A stretch of 64,000 nt of DNA from Bacillus licheniformis DSM 13 = ATCC 14580 (GCF_000011645.1 NC_006270.3:3804501-3868500), one strand, 5' to 3'. Positions 24,291-33,597 are shown, numbered from the stretch's first letter. Made by a program: numbers and translations. The notes: generated by a model from the sequence alone, not told the origin.

Positions 24291-25226
24291 CTAATCGCGC
24301 AACTGTCTTCCGGTCAAGGTCAGGAACACGGTTTCCAAATTAGGCGCTTTTTCTTCCAATGAACGAATCTCGGCCCCGTTTTTCATCAGCTTTTCAATAA
24401 TCTGGTTTAAATTATTGACGCCTGCATCCGAGTTGATTTTGATCGTATTGTCTTCAAGAACGGCCGCTTCCACGCCGCTGATCGTTTTCAGTTCGCCGAT
24501 ATCGATATTTTCCGCAGATTTAAGAACGACTTGAATATCTTTTGTGTTGGTAATGATCGATTTCAGCTGCTCCTTCGTTCCCTCGGCGATAATTTTTCCG
24601 TGATCAACGATGGCGATCCGAGTACAGATCTCTTCAACTTCCTCCATATAATGGCTCGTGTAAATAATCGTGCATCCCATCGCATTTAACTTTTTGACGG
24701 ATTCCAAAATATAATTTCTCGAATGCGGATCAATTCCAACCGTCGGTTCGTCCATGATGATCAGCTTTGGCCTGTGGGCGATCGCGCAGGCGATATTGAG
24801 CCTTCTTTTCATCCCGCCTGAAAAATTTTTCGGGAAGCTTTTATGCTTATCACTTAAACCGACGAACTGCAATGCTTCTTCAACCCGATTGTGTAAATGG
24901 GCCCCGCGCAGACCATAAAGCCCGGCAAAAAATTTCACATTTGCATATGCCGTTAAATCTTCGTAAATGGCCAGATCCTGCGGGACAATGCCGATGTTCA
25001 TCTTGGCGAACTTGCGGTGTTTCGCAATGTTTTTTCCGAGAATCGTGATCTCGCCTTCATTGCTTCTCAACAAACTCGAAATCATGTGAATGGTCGTACT
25101 CTTTCCCGCCCCGTTTGCGCCGAGCAATCCAAATATTTCGCCCTCTTCGATCGAGAGTGATATATTGTCGACGGCAACGAAGTCGCCGAATTTTTTCGTC
25201 AGATGATGGATTTCCAATACATTCAT
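24291..25226 (-). CDS. ABC transporter ATP-binding protein (LnrL-like)
   Basis: A 311-residue ATPase, the same length as B. subtilis LnrL (YfiL). Walker A GANGAGKST, signature FSGGMKRRLNIA, Walker B KLIIMDEPTVGID and H-loop TSHYMEE are complete; the C-terminal 80 residues form the accessory domain typical of drug-export ABC-2 ATPases. Strong GAGGTGA before ATG. It is separated from the sensor kinase gene by about 100 nt holding a terminator-like hairpin. Confidence 0.9.
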   Translation of the reverse strand: MNVLEIHHLTKKFGDFVAVDNISLSIEEGEIFGLLGANGAGKSTTIHMISSLLRSNEGEITILGKNIAKHRKFAKMNIGIVPQDLAIYEDLTAYANVKFFAGLYGLRGAHLHNRVEEALQFVGLSDKHKSFPKNFSGGMKRRLNIACAIAHRPKLIIMDEPTVGIDPHSRNYILESVKKLNAMGCTIIYTSHYMEEVEEICTRIAIVDHGKIIAEGTKEQLKSIITNTKDIQVVLKSAENIDIGELKTISGVEAAVLEDNTIKINSDAGVNNLNQIIEKLMKNGAEIRSLEEKAPNLETVFLTLTGRQLRD

Positions 25227-25248
25227 GTTCTCACCTCATTTTGATTTC

Positions 25249-25297
25249 ATTATAAAAAAAAGATGAATGGTGCGGCAGTGCAGCATTTCATCTTTTT
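25249..25297 (-). promoter_or_regulatory. Hairpin/terminator and overlapping -10 upstream of the lnrL-like gene
   Basis: On the - strand AAAAAGATGAA pairs with TTCATCTTTTT (11 bp, 20-nt loop), followed by a T run: a terminator for the upstream kinase gene or an attenuator for the transporter. A perfect TATAAT follows directly without a recognisable -35, as expected for an activator-dependent promoter. Upstream there are TTCATGAA and repeated TGAATATGAAT sequences that could bind the response regulator. Confidence 0.55.
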
Positions 25298-25329
25298 CAC
25301 ATGAGAAAATTCATATTCAATTCATGAAA

Positions 25330-26436
25330 TCATTCATGCTTGGGCAGCAGGGTGGTGACAGAGAAGCCGTTTGAACCGTCAACGATCACCTTTCCGTTAA
25401 CAGAAGCGGCCCGTTCCTCCATCCCGATGATCCCCATCCCTTTCTTGATTTTCTGCCGCCCTTTTCCGTTGTCTTTCACTTCGGCTTTAATGAGCGTATT
25501 CAGCACATGAATACAGATGGATACATGTGTCGCTTCAGCATATTTCACCGAGTTTGTCAGCGCTTCGGTGATGTTTTCAAAAATAATCTTCCATTGAATC
25601 TGAGAAATAACATCCAAATCGCCTTTATGCAAAAATGAAATATTCATATGGTACTGCGCCGAACATTCATCGATAAACAGCCTCAATCTGTGGATGCCCA
25701 TCTGTTCTGAGGGCGGCTTGACGCTTTTTAACGTCAATCTAATATTTTCGATCCCGTCCTTGGAGATGTTAATCGCATTTTGCAGGAGCTCTGAAGCTTT
25801 TTCCTTGTCTATGTCAAGGACGCGCTTCGCCGCTTCGAGCTGAATCAGCGCTCCTGTCATGGAATGACCGATTTTATCGTGTATTTCCTGGGAAAGCCGG
25901 TTGCGCTCCTCAAGCTTATAAGTATATTCGGATTGTCTGATAAACTCTTTGTTTTCACGCAGCATGTTTGTCAGCTTCTGCAGGTCTCTTCTCGTTTGAT
26001 CAATATGATGTTCAAGCTTTTCAATCCGCGCTGCATCATGGCTTGCCGCCCAGTACAGCAAAAATTGAAAAGCGGCCGTCAACGCGTAGACCGCTGAGAT
26101 GCTTTCATTGATAAACAAGACCGGAACGATTGAAGCGGCAAGTACCGCCCACTTCGGCAGCCCAAAATCGGCTGCTCCTTCACACAGGGTAAAAGGAAGG
26201 AATAAAATAAATAGGGGGTGCACTTCTGCATAAGAAACGATTGAAATGATGACAGAAATGATAATAAAAAGCTTTTTTGTTTTTCCTTTAGGTAAAATCG
26301 CAATCCCGAGGTTGATACAGACGTAAACAAGAAGGCTGAACACAAGCCACGGCAGATTGTCACTTTCCGAAAAAACGCATTGATAGATGATAAATCCCAA
26401 CAAAATCAGTTTGCCGGTCATAATCCGCAATTCCAT
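25330..26436 (-). CDS. Sensor histidine kinase (LnrJ-like, NarL-partner type)
   Basis: A 368-residue kinase with about five N-terminal membrane helices (residues 8-130), a short coiled coil, and a HisKA_3 dimerisation domain with phospho-acceptor His186 in LSQEIHDKIGHSMTG, followed by a HATPase domain (ENITEALTNSVKYAEATHV ... DNGKGRQKIKKGMGIIGMEERA). The intramembrane-sensing layout and the adjacent ABC-2 exporter fit LnrJ, which senses membrane-active polyenes. GGGGGAT precedes the ATG. 14 nt downstream of the regulator gene. Confidence 0.88.
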   Translation of the reverse strand: MELRIMTGKLILLGFIIYQCVFSESDNLPWLVFSLLVYVCINLGIAILPKGKTKKLFIIISVIISIVSYAEVHPLFILFLPFTLCEGAADFGLPKWAVLAASIVPVLFINESISAVYALTAAFQFLLYWAASHDAARIEKLEHHIDQTRRDLQKLTNMLRENKEFIRQSEYTYKLEERNRLSQEIHDKIGHSMTGALIQLEAAKRVLDIDKEKASELLQNAINISKDGIENIRLTLKSVKPPSEQMGIHRLRLFIDECSAQYHMNISFLHKGDLDVISQIQWKIIFENITEALTNSVKYAEATHVSICIHVLNTLIKAEVKDNGKGRQKIKKGMGIIGMEERAASVNGKVIVDGSNGFSVTTLLPKHE

Positions 26437-26450
26437 GGTGATCCCCCAGG

Positions 26451-27089
26451 TTAAAAGTTAACTTTACCGGTTAAATAATAAATCGCAATTTGCGTCCGAT
26501 GTTCAAGCCCTGTTTTCCCCAAAATCGAGGAAATATAATTGGCAATCGTACCTTCAGAGATAAACAGCTCCTTCGAAATTTCTTTATTGGACAGCCCTCT
26601 GGCGATCAGCGCCATAATCCCGAGCTCGCGTTCGGTAAACAGGCTTTCGTCTATCTTAGGTTCCGCTTCTTTATGCTCCGCCAAATTGGACTTAATCTTG
26701 TCGAGGATGATATCCTGCATCACAATATGGCCGTTGAACACACTTTTAATCGCGTCTCTGATTCGCTCGGGTTCGGCATTTTTCAGCAAATAGCCTTTTG
26801 CGCCGTTCCGTATCGCAGCGACGATGTATTCGTCGTCATCAAACGTTGTTAAGATAAAAGGCTTGGCGCCCGTTTCTGAAATGAGCCGCGCAGCTTCCAC
26901 TCCATCCATGTTGGGCATGCGGACATCAAGGAGTGCAATATCCACAGCTTGGGCGCGGCAAAATTCGACCGCCTGCAAGCCATCCTCCACCGTCGCCAGC
27001 ACTTCAAATTCATCATAAGTGCTCAATATGATTTTCATGCCCTCTCTTATGAATGAATTGTCATCCGCAATGATCACTTTAATTTTCAT
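26451..27089 (-). CDS. Response regulator, NarL/LuxR type (LnrK-like)
   Basis: A 212-residue regulator: receiver domain with acidic pocket (IADD) and phospho-acceptor Asp55 (IALLDVRMPNMDG), switch Thr and Lys (LTTFDDDEYI ... KGYLLK), then a LuxR-type helix-turn-helix (FTERELGIMALIARGLSNKEISKELFISEGTIANYISSILGK). Partner of the kinase that follows. The start is at MKIKVIIADD by family pattern; the ribosome binding site is weak and an upstream extension cannot be excluded. Confidence 0.85.
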   Translation of the reverse strand: MKIKVIIADDNSFIREGMKIILSTYDEFEVLATVEDGLQAVEFCRAQAVDIALLDVRMPNMDGVEAARLISETGAKPFILTTFDDDEYIVAAIRNGAKGYLLKNAEPERIRDAIKSVFNGHIVMQDIILDKIKSNLAEHKEAEPKIDESLFTERELGIMALIARGLSNKEISKELFISEGTIANYISSILGKTGLEHRTQIAIYYLTGKVNF

Positions 27090-27204
27090 CGTTTGTACGG
27101 AGACCGGTCCTCCGCCGTGCACATCCCTTCTGTCAAAATGCAAAAGCCGGGTCTTTCGCCCTGTTCATAACATTAAATTACCATGAATCAGCCCCTGTTA
27201 AAAT

Positions 27205-27241
27205 AAAAAAAGCCAATCCTTTTCAGAGATTGGCTTTTTTA
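27205..27241 (-). terminator. Terminator between ywdK and the lnrK-like gene
   Basis: AAAAAAGCCAATC and GATTGGCTTTTTT around a 10-nt loop; strong in both directions. Confidence 0.88.
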
Positions 27242-27247
27242 GTAAAA

Positions 27248-27619
27248 CTACAAATATTTGACCGCTGAGACAACGACCATGATCCATGCGGCAATAAACG
27301 CCACGCCGCCCAGCGGAGTAATCGCACCGAGGACGCTGATTTGCGTAAGGCTGAGGACATATAAACTTCCAGAAAATAAAACGATTCCGGCAAACATCAG
27401 CCACCCTGCCGCAGAAACGCTTCCCGCACCTGCCAGTTTTGACGCGATGAGCGCGACGGCAATTAAACCGAGCGCATGATACATATGATACTGGACGCCG
27501 GTCTGCCAGATTTGCAAATATTTCTCGGGAATTTTCCCTTCAAGACCATGGGCTCCGAACGCTCCTAAAGCAACCGCAAGCATAGCATTGACAGCACCTA
27601 AAATCAAAAATAATTTCAC
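27248..27619 (-). CDS. ywdK: DUF423 membrane protein YwdK
   Basis: A 123-residue protein with four membrane helices, the same length as B. subtilis YwdK. The motif GAFGAHGLEGK and TGVQYHMYHALGL are the DUF423 signature. The GTG start (MKLFLILGAVNAM) is preferred by family pattern over a TTG two codons upstream. Function unknown. Last gene of a ywdI-ywdJ-ywdK group. Confidence 0.88.
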   Translation of the reverse strand: MKLFLILGAVNAMLAVALGAFGAHGLEGKIPEKYLQIWQTGVQYHMYHALGLIAVALIASKLAGAGSVSAAGWLMFAGIVLFSGSLYVLSLTQISVLGAITPLGGVAFIAAWIMVVVSAVKYL

Positions 27620-27686
27620 GATCAAATCGCCCGCCTTTCCTTTATCATCATAGCGTACATGTCATGAATTTCAACTTATGCAAATC

Positions 27687-28988
27687 TCATGACACGATAT
27701 TGTCATATTTCTTTTTCCTAAGCTGTATTTGTTCCGCAGCAATCGCTACGATTGTTCCAAGGACAAGCCCATTGCTTAAAATGGAAACAAAAACAGGATG
27801 CATCCCTTCCAAAGCACTCTCAGGTACAAACATAACCCCCACACCGGCAAGGAGCGCAATCCCGGTAACAAAGCGGATGCGGCCGGCCTCGTCCTTTTCA
27901 TAAGAATCGAATTCGGCAAATGCCAGGCCGACCATCGTTGAAAACACGACGAAGTTCACCGCAAAACCGACCGGAGACGGCAGGCTGGCAAAAGTATTCA
28001 TGACCAGCGGGAAGAAGCTGATGACGATTACGATCAGACTCCCGAGCAAAAACGGTTTTTTGGAAGACATCCTCGTCGTTTGAATAAACCCTGCAGCTCC
28101 GGATATCGGCACGGTCCCTACAGCTCCGAGCAGTCCGCTCAGCAAATGGCTGACAGAGGCGATAAACCCGGCCGGACGGGCCCGCTTCCTCTCTTCCAGC
28201 TTCTCAAACTGTTTGACTGCTCCTTCAACCACCCGTATGCTTGCGAGCATATTGACGATTAACAAAACTGTAATGAACAACGAAGTAACAACCAGCCCGC
28301 TGTCAAACATCGGCATGCCGAAAGGAAAAATATCCGGAAGGTGGAACAGCTGGTTCGCACGCTCGGGCGCCTTCGCCACGCCGAATACGGCAAATAAGAT
28401 CCAGCCGCCGAAAAGCGCAATTAAAATTGAATATTGCTTGAGAATCGGAACGTTTGACCGGCTCATCAGAAACGTAGCCAGCATAATCACAACCGCCAGC
28501 AAAAACACGGGTATATCGACCTCGTTTTTCCGGTAGCCGATCCCCATGACACCTTTAACGATCGGATCGCTAAGCTGGATGACCAGCAGCAGTAAATAAA
28601 TGCCTGTCACAACAGGAGTAAACATCACAGCCAGCTTATCAATGACTTTAAATAAACTAAAAATAAAGAAGAAAACCGCGCTTAGCAGCATCGCTCCCTG
28701 CAGCCCCTGGAGCGTTTCGATGTGAGTCGCGAATACGGTCCCTGTAAGACCGGCATAAATCGTGTAGACGCCCCACCAGAGGCCAGCCGGACTCTCATTA
28801 ATCGGCAGGCGGTGTCCCAATAAACATTGGATAAAAGCCGTTGTGCCGAGCACGAAAAAAGTGCTTTGAACCAACCCCGCGGTCTCTCCCTGGTTCAGCC
28901 CGAATGACTGCCCGATTGCAATGGGCACCACGATTGCGGACGCAATAATAAATGCCGTCCATTGTAAAGCCCCAAAAAGCAGTTTCAA
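27687..28988 (-). CDS. ywdJ: Purine/pyrimidine permease of the NCS2 family (YwdJ)
   Basis: A 433-residue nucleobase transporter with about 12 membrane segments. The NCS2 (uracil/xanthine permease) pattern is visible: an early QSTFFVLGTTAFIQCLLGHRLPI, the conserved GTVPISGAAGFIQTTRMSSKKPF and VFSTMVGLAFAEFDSYEKDE. Substrate unknown. Start is TTG with GAGAGG 9 nt upstream; an earlier TTG abuts that site. Confidence 0.87.
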   Translation of the reverse strand: MKLLFGALQWTAFIIASAIVVPIAIGQSFGLNQGETAGLVQSTFFVLGTTAFIQCLLGHRLPINESPAGLWWGVYTIYAGLTGTVFATHIETLQGLQGAMLLSAVFFFIFSLFKVIDKLAVMFTPVVTGIYLLLLVIQLSDPIVKGVMGIGYRKNEVDIPVFLLAVVIMLATFLMSRSNVPILKQYSILIALFGGWILFAVFGVAKAPERANQLFHLPDIFPFGMPMFDSGLVVTSLFITVLLIVNMLASIRVVEGAVKQFEKLEERKRARPAGFIASVSHLLSGLLGAVGTVPISGAAGFIQTTRMSSKKPFLLGSLIVIVISFFPLVMNTFASLPSPVGFAVNFVVFSTMVGLAFAEFDSYEKDEAGRIRFVTGIALLAGVGVMFVPESALEGMHPVFVSILSNGLVLGTIVAIAAEQIQLRKKKYDNIVS

Positions 28989-29027
28989 GTTGATCAACCT
29001 CTCTTTTTTAAAACAGACGGACGGCGC

Positions 29028-29336
29028 CTAGAAATCAAAAATAGAATCTCCGTTGCCGTCATCTTCATGCTTTTGTTTCTCTTGTTTTTTGTATTGTTCA
29101 GCACCGGCGCTCCCCATCATTTTTTCGAGCATCAGCTGATCGCTCGATGGTTTATTGGCCGTTTGAACATAAGGCGAAGACTGGACGGACGGCCCCTGCT
29201 GCGGTTCCACAATGACGTCGCAAAGGGAGCGGATCACCGCGATGTGCATTTTCAATTCGTTTTCCTGGTGGCATTCCTTTGCTTTTTTCAATTCGTCCTC
29301 CATCTTTTGCAGCAAACTTGATATATGTATGTTCAT
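29028..29336 (-). CDS. ywdI: Conserved hypothetical protein YwdI
   Basis: A 102-residue soluble protein: N-terminal amphipathic helix with Lys/Glu heptads (LLQKMEDELKKAKECHQENELKMHIAVIRSLCDVI), a Ser/Pro/Gln linker and an acidic tail (HEDDGNGDSIFDF). Matches the DUF5327/YwdI family by length and synteny. GGAGG lies 9 nt before the ATG. Function unknown. Confidence 0.8.
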   Translation of the reverse strand: MNIHISSLLQKMEDELKKAKECHQENELKMHIAVIRSLCDVIVEPQQGPSVQSSPYVQTANKPSSDQLMLEKMMGSAGAEQYKKQEKQKHEDDGNGDSIFDF

Positions 29337-29532
29337 CAAATCGATCCTCCAAACCGTTTTCAGTTTCCATTTCATTTTACCAAATTAACTTCTCTCATGC
29401 CGAATGCACTTTTCAAATATTCCTTGCGAAAAATTGCCTCTGCTGCTATGAAGCATTGTCTTTTACATTTCAAAAAAGAATATTCCCCGGCAAAACGCGG
29501 GTGAAAAAAGCCAATTTTCTTCCGGACAGAAG

Positions 29533-29562
29533 TTGACAGCTGAAAAGGCTGTCACCCATAAT
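29533..29562 (+). promoter_or_regulatory. ywdH promoter overlapped by an inverted repeat
   Basis: TTGACA, 18 nt, CATAAT. The perfect repeat TGACAGC-N7-GCTGTCA (29534-29554) covers the -35 and most of the spacer, as an operator would. Confidence 0.6.
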
Positions 29563-29607
29563 GAAAAAAACTTCACTCGAATTTCTAAAAGCGAAAGGAA
29601 ACAGGGA

Positions 29608-30990
29608 ATGGCAGAACGAACAACCTCCATCGAAACGACCGTTACCGAGCAAAAGCAATATTTTTTAAGCGGGGCAACACTAGCTGTTGAAAATCGTCTG
29701 GAACAGCTCAACATTCTAAAAGATGCTGTAAAAAAGAATGAACGGAACATACTTGAGGCCCTTCAGAAAGATCTTAATAAATCAGAGCACGAAGCCTATA
29801 TGACGGAAATAGGCATTGTACTGGAAGAAATCCGCTTCATCAGCAGACGATTAAAAAAATGGGCCAAACCGAAAAAGGCCAAAACGGCCGTTTCGCACAT
29901 CGGTTCAAAAAGCATCGTCATTCCTGAGCCTTACGGCACGGTTCTGATCATCGCGCCATGGAACTATCCGTTTCAGCTTGCCGTCTCGCCCCTGATCGGC
30001 GCACTTGCTGCGGGGAATACCGCCGTCATCAAACCGTCTGAGCTTGCTCCCGCCGTATCAACCGTTATATCCGAGATGATCAAAGATATCTTTCCGCCCG
30101 AATATGTGTCCGTTATTGAAGGGGGAGTGAAGACAAACCAAGAGCTCTTGCGGCAAAAATTTGACTATATCTTTTTTACGGGCAGTGTTCCCGTAGGCAA
30201 AGTTGTCATGGAAGCCGCGGCAAAACAGCTTATTCCAGTCACCCTCGAGCTTGGCGGAAAAAGCCCCTGCATCGTGCACAAGGATGCTGATCTCAAGCTT
30301 GCGGCTCAAAGGATTGTTTTCGGAAAGCTGACAAACGCAGGACAGACTTGCATTGCGCCTGACTATCTGCTCGTACACAAAGATGTAAAAAATGAGCTGA
30401 TGCGCGCTCTGAAACAATCGATCCAAACATTTTACGGAGAAAAGCCGGAAAGCCATCTGGCTTACGGAAAAATCATAAGTAAACGTCATTTCGAACGGTT
30501 AATCCGCTTTTTACAAAACGAGAATATCGTCACAGGCGGAACATATCAAAAAGACGCACTCAAAATTGCTCCGTCCATTATCGATGAACCTGACTGGGAA
30601 TCGCCGGTCATGCAGGAAGAGATTTTCGGACCGATCCTTCCCGTCATCGGCTATGAAACGATCGAAGACGTTATCCAAATGGTTCAAAGCCGCCCTAAAC
30701 CGCTCGCGCTCTATTTGTTTACGAATGAAAAAACGGTACAGAGGCACATCCTCAGCCGGATTTCATTTGGCGGAGGATGTATCAATGACACGCTGATGCA
30801 CACAGCCACACCTTACCTCCCCTTCGGCGGCGTAGGCGAAAGCGGAATCGGAAGTTACCATGGGTATCACAGCTTTAAGACGTTTTCCCATGAAAAAAGC
30901 GTTTTAAAACAGACAAACCTGTTTGACATTTCATTCCGTTATCCTTCATCGAAAAACGGGCTGCGGATCATCAAAAAACTTCTCAGGTAG
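29608..30990 (+). CDS. ywdH: Aldehyde dehydrogenase YwdH
   Basis: A 460-residue class-3-like aldehyde dehydrogenase. Catalytic Cys is in NAGQTCIAPDY, Glu in TLELGGKSP, and the cofactor segment PWNYPFQLAVSPLIGALAAGNTAVIKPSE and FTGSVPVGK are complete. The C-terminus is basic and hydrophobic (GLRIIKKLLR), possibly a membrane association element as in fatty aldehyde dehydrogenases. The ATG follows AAAGGAAACAGGGA; upstream in-frame codons overlap the promoter. Substrate unknown. Confidence 0.88.
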   Translation: MAERTTSIETTVTEQKQYFLSGATLAVENRLEQLNILKDAVKKNERNILEALQKDLNKSEHEAYMTEIGIVLEEIRFISRRLKKWAKPKKAKTAVSHIGSKSIVIPEPYGTVLIIAPWNYPFQLAVSPLIGALAAGNTAVIKPSELAPAVSTVISEMIKDIFPPEYVSVIEGGVKTNQELLRQKFDYIFFTGSVPVGKVVMEAAAKQLIPVTLELGGKSPCIVHKDADLKLAAQRIVFGKLTNAGQTCIAPDYLLVHKDVKNELMRALKQSIQTFYGEKPESHLAYGKIISKRHFERLIRFLQNENIVTGGTYQKDALKIAPSIIDEPDWESPVMQEEIFGPILPVIGYETIEDVIQMVQSRPKPLALYLFTNEKTVQRHILSRISFGGGCINDTLMHTATPYLPFGGVGESGIGSYHGYHSFKTFSHEKSVLKQTNLFDISFRYPSSKNGLRIIKKLLR

Positions 30991-31009
30991 ACAGGAGCCA
31001 GACAAACGA

Positions 31010-31032
31010 AGAACCGCTTTTTTAGCGGTTCT
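31010..31032. terminator. Hairpin between ywdH and ung
   Basis: AGAACCGCT and AGCGGTTCT around five Ts. No long T tail follows, so it is only a probable terminator for the convergent genes. Confidence 0.5.
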
Positions 31033-31037
31033 AGCGA

Positions 31038-31715
31038 TTAAAGATTCGGAAGGGACCAGTCAATCGGCTCATCCCCGATTTGTTCCAAATACTGATTGGC
31101 TCTTGAAAACGGTCTGCTCCCGAAAAACCCGTTTCTAGCCGAGAACGGGCTCGGATGCGGCGATTGGATAATAAAATGCTTGGATGTATCGATTCGTTCT
31201 TTTTTCATTTGGGCATGCCGGCCCCAGAGAATAAAAACGACCGGTTTGTCTCTTTTGTTTAAAACATCTATTATACTATCTGTGAGCTGTTCCCAGCCTT
31301 TCCCTTTATGCGAATTTGCCTGGCCCCGTCTCACGGTCAAAACGGTGTTCAGCAGCAGAACGCCTTGCTTAGCCCAGCTGACGAGAGAACCGTGATTCGG
31401 GATGTCGGCGCCGATGTCATTCTGCAATTCTATAAAAATATTTTTCAAAGAAGGCGGTGGATTGACGCCGGGTTGTACGGAAAAACTTAAGCCATGGGCC
31501 TGACCCGGACCGTGATACGGGTCTTGGCCGAGAATTACGACTTTCACATTTTCATAGGAAGTATAATGCAAAGCATTGTATATATCGTTCGGTTCAGGAT
31601 ATACGGTGTGTTCAGCATACTCCCTTTTCAGCATTTCCCTCAGTTCTTGATAATAAGGCTTATCAAACTCGTCCTTCAGCTGTTGCCACCAGCTGTCATT
31701 CAAAATCTGTTTCAA
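31038..31715 (-). CDS. ung: Uracil-DNA glycosylase
   Basis: A 225-residue family 1 Ung, the length of the B. subtilis enzyme. It removes uracil from DNA. Catalytic-water motif GQDPYHGPGQAHGLSFSV and the minor-groove loop HPSPFSARNGFFGSRPFSRAN are complete. TTG start with AGGAGG 8 nt upstream. It follows ywdF by 13 nt on the same strand. Confidence 0.96.
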   Translation of the reverse strand: MKQILNDSWWQQLKDEFDKPYYQELREMLKREYAEHTVYPEPNDIYNALHYTSYENVKVVILGQDPYHGPGQAHGLSFSVQPGVNPPPSLKNIFIELQNDIGADIPNHGSLVSWAKQGVLLLNTVLTVRRGQANSHKGKGWEQLTDSIIDVLNKRDKPVVFILWGRHAQMKKERIDTSKHFIIQSPHPSPFSARNGFFGSRPFSRANQYLEQIGDEPIDWSLPNL

Positions 31716-31728
31716 TGTTCAGGCCTCC

Positions 31729-32547
31729 TTAGTTCAATTGTCTTGCAGCAGTGAGCCTGGATGCAACCGGTTTTCCATCCCAGACGATTTCGCTTTCCGC
31801 TTCCCTTTTTTTCATGGCAGGTTCTTCGAGTAGCACGAAAAAGTTCTTTGTCGGCAGCTTGCCAAGCTGATGCTTTTCACTCAAGACATCCAAGTAATAC
31901 TGCCTCATTCCGCCAAGATCTCCGGACTGGTTGTCACCCTGGTCTGAAAACGCATAGATTACGCTTGCGAAAGGAACTCTTTTCACGCGAAACCGCTCAG
32001 CCGCTCTCAGGAAAAAGTCCCAATCCCAATAATTGTGGACGGCAGGATCGAAGTAGCCGATTTCGTCATGAAGAGATCGTTTGTACATACTTCCTGAAGG
32101 AACATATGTAGAAAACTTCCTCATTTCATCCAAGTTAAAGGAATACGCAAAAAGGTAACGGCTTGTCGGAATTCTCATATCCTCTTTTTCTTCAAAAGAC
32201 ACAATCTCAGCATCCGAATAAACAAAATCGGCGGTCTCCAGCGCATTCAACATTCTCTCCATATGGCACGGCGTGAAAAAATCATCATCATCACACAGCA
32301 TAATAACGTCTCCGGAAGCTTCTTTCACCCCTATATTTCTCGCTTTTACATGCTTCACGTTTTCTTTCAGATGTATAACTCTGATCGGAAGCTCTGAATA
32401 AAGGCGCTCAACAAAGTCGACGCTCTCCCCGGCATCATTAACAATAATAACTTCAAACGGTTCAACAGACTGTTTTGCAATAGATTCAAGCAATTCGCAC
32501 AAAGCGGTGACCCGATTATGCGTGACAACTACGATAGATATGTTCAT
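31729..32547 (-). CDS. ywdF: Family 2 glycosyltransferase (YwdF)
   Basis: A 272-residue GT-A fold transferase. The N-terminus is typical (ISIVVVTHNRVTALCELLESIAKQ), with the nucleotide-sugar and metal-binding acidic motif LCDDDDFFTPCHMERM and an acceptor-side WDWDFFLRA motif. No membrane segment, so probably cytoplasmic. Acceptor and sugar unknown. The ribosome binding site AAGGAG is unusually far (14 nt) from the ATG. Upstream of ung in one unit. Confidence 0.85.
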   Translation of the reverse strand: MNISIVVVTHNRVTALCELLESIAKQSVEPFEVIIVNDAGESVDFVERLYSELPIRVIHLKENVKHVKARNIGVKEASGDVIMLCDDDDFFTPCHMERMLNALETADFVYSDAEIVSFEEKEDMRIPTSRYLFAYSFNLDEMRKFSTYVPSGSMYKRSLHDEIGYFDPAVHNYWDWDFFLRAAERFRVKRVPFASVIYAFSDQGDNQSGDLGGMRQYYLDVLSEKHQLGKLPTKNFFVLLEEPAMKKREAESEIVWDGKPVASRLTAARQLN

Positions 32548-32702
32548 GTTTGTGATATACGCTCCTTCTTATTTCATTCTAAACATATTAAAGCATAATG
32601 CGAATAATTTCACATGGATCAAAAGATGGTCTGGTTTTTTATGCCAATCCATTCACGAAATTTTGCAGAGGACCGCTGCACTATAAAGCGGCAGCCATTT
32701 CA

Positions 32703-32731
32703 TTGTGATCTTGCGAAAAGCTGTCTATAAT
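32703..32731 (+). promoter_or_regulatory. pdxK promoter
   Basis: TTGTGA, 17 nt, TATAAT, 54 nt before the start codon. Confidence 0.7.
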
Positions 32732-32784
32732 AAGTAATAAACCAACTTTGGATGGAATCTCTTATCGTGGAGGATTGACTGAAC

Positions 32785-33597
32785 ATGACAATGCACAAAG
32801 CACTGACAATCGCCGGCTCTGACTCAAGCGGAGGCGCCGGCATTCAGGCGGACTTAAAAACGTTCCAGGAAAAGAACGTCTATGGAATGACGGCCCTTAC
32901 GGTTGTTGTCGCCATGGACCCTGAGAACAATTGGAATCATCAGGTGTTCCCAGTTGATACGGAAGTCATCCGCGCTCAGCTGTCGACGATTGTGGACGGC
33001 ATCGGTGTAGATGCGATGAAAACGGGCATGCTTCCGACAGTTGACATAATTGAATTGGCGGCAGACACAATTAAGAAGCACAGCATGAAAAATGTCGTCA
33101 TTGATCCGGTTATGGTATGCAAAGGGGCAAATGAAGTGCTGTATCCCGAGCACGCAAAGGCTTTAAGAGAGCTTTTGGCTCCGCTTGCCACGGTCATTAC
33201 GCCAAATCTTTTTGAAGCCGGCCAGCTCAGCCGCCTTGGAGAAATTAAAACGGTTGAGCAAATGAAGGAAGCGGCAAAGGCCATCCACGGCCTCGGCGCC
33301 CAACACGTCCTCATTACAGGGGGAGGCAAACTAAATCACGAAAAAGCGGTAGATGTATTATTTGACGGCCGGGATGCAGAGGTGATCGAAGGAGAAAGAA
33401 TCGACACCCCATACACGCACGGGGCGGGCTGCACCTACTCCGCGGCAATTACGGCTGAGCTTGCCAAAGGTTCAAATGTAAAAGAAGCCATTTATTCTGC
33501 AAAAGCGTTTATTACGGAAGCGATTCGCGAATCGTTCCGTTTGAATCAATACGTCGGGCCGACAAAGCACTCCGCTTTACGACTCAGCGGCAAATAA
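32785..33597 (+). CDS. pdxK: Pyridoxine kinase PdxK (ThiD-like)
   Basis: A 270-residue ribokinase-fold kinase of the ThiD/PdxK type. It phosphorylates pyridoxal/pyridoxine in vitamin B6 salvage in B. subtilis. Motifs: AGSDSSGGAGIQADLKTF, VVIDPVMVCKGANEVL, ITPNLFEAGQLS and the anion-hole/catalytic THGAGCTYSAAITAELAKG with its cysteine. GGAGG precedes the ATG. ThiD (HMP kinase) is the alternative assignment; synteny with ywdF-ung and ywdA favours PdxK. Confidence 0.88.
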   Translation: MTMHKALTIAGSDSSGGAGIQADLKTFQEKNVYGMTALTVVVAMDPENNWNHQVFPVDTEVIRAQLSTIVDGIGVDAMKTGMLPTVDIIELAADTIKKHSMKNVVIDPVMVCKGANEVLYPEHAKALRELLAPLATVITPNLFEAGQLSRLGEIKTVEQMKEAAKAIHGLGAQHVLITGGGKLNHEKAVDVLFDGRDAEVIEGERIDTPYTHGAGCTYSAAITAELAKGSNVKEAIYSAKAFITEAIRESFRLNQYVGPTKHSALRLSGK

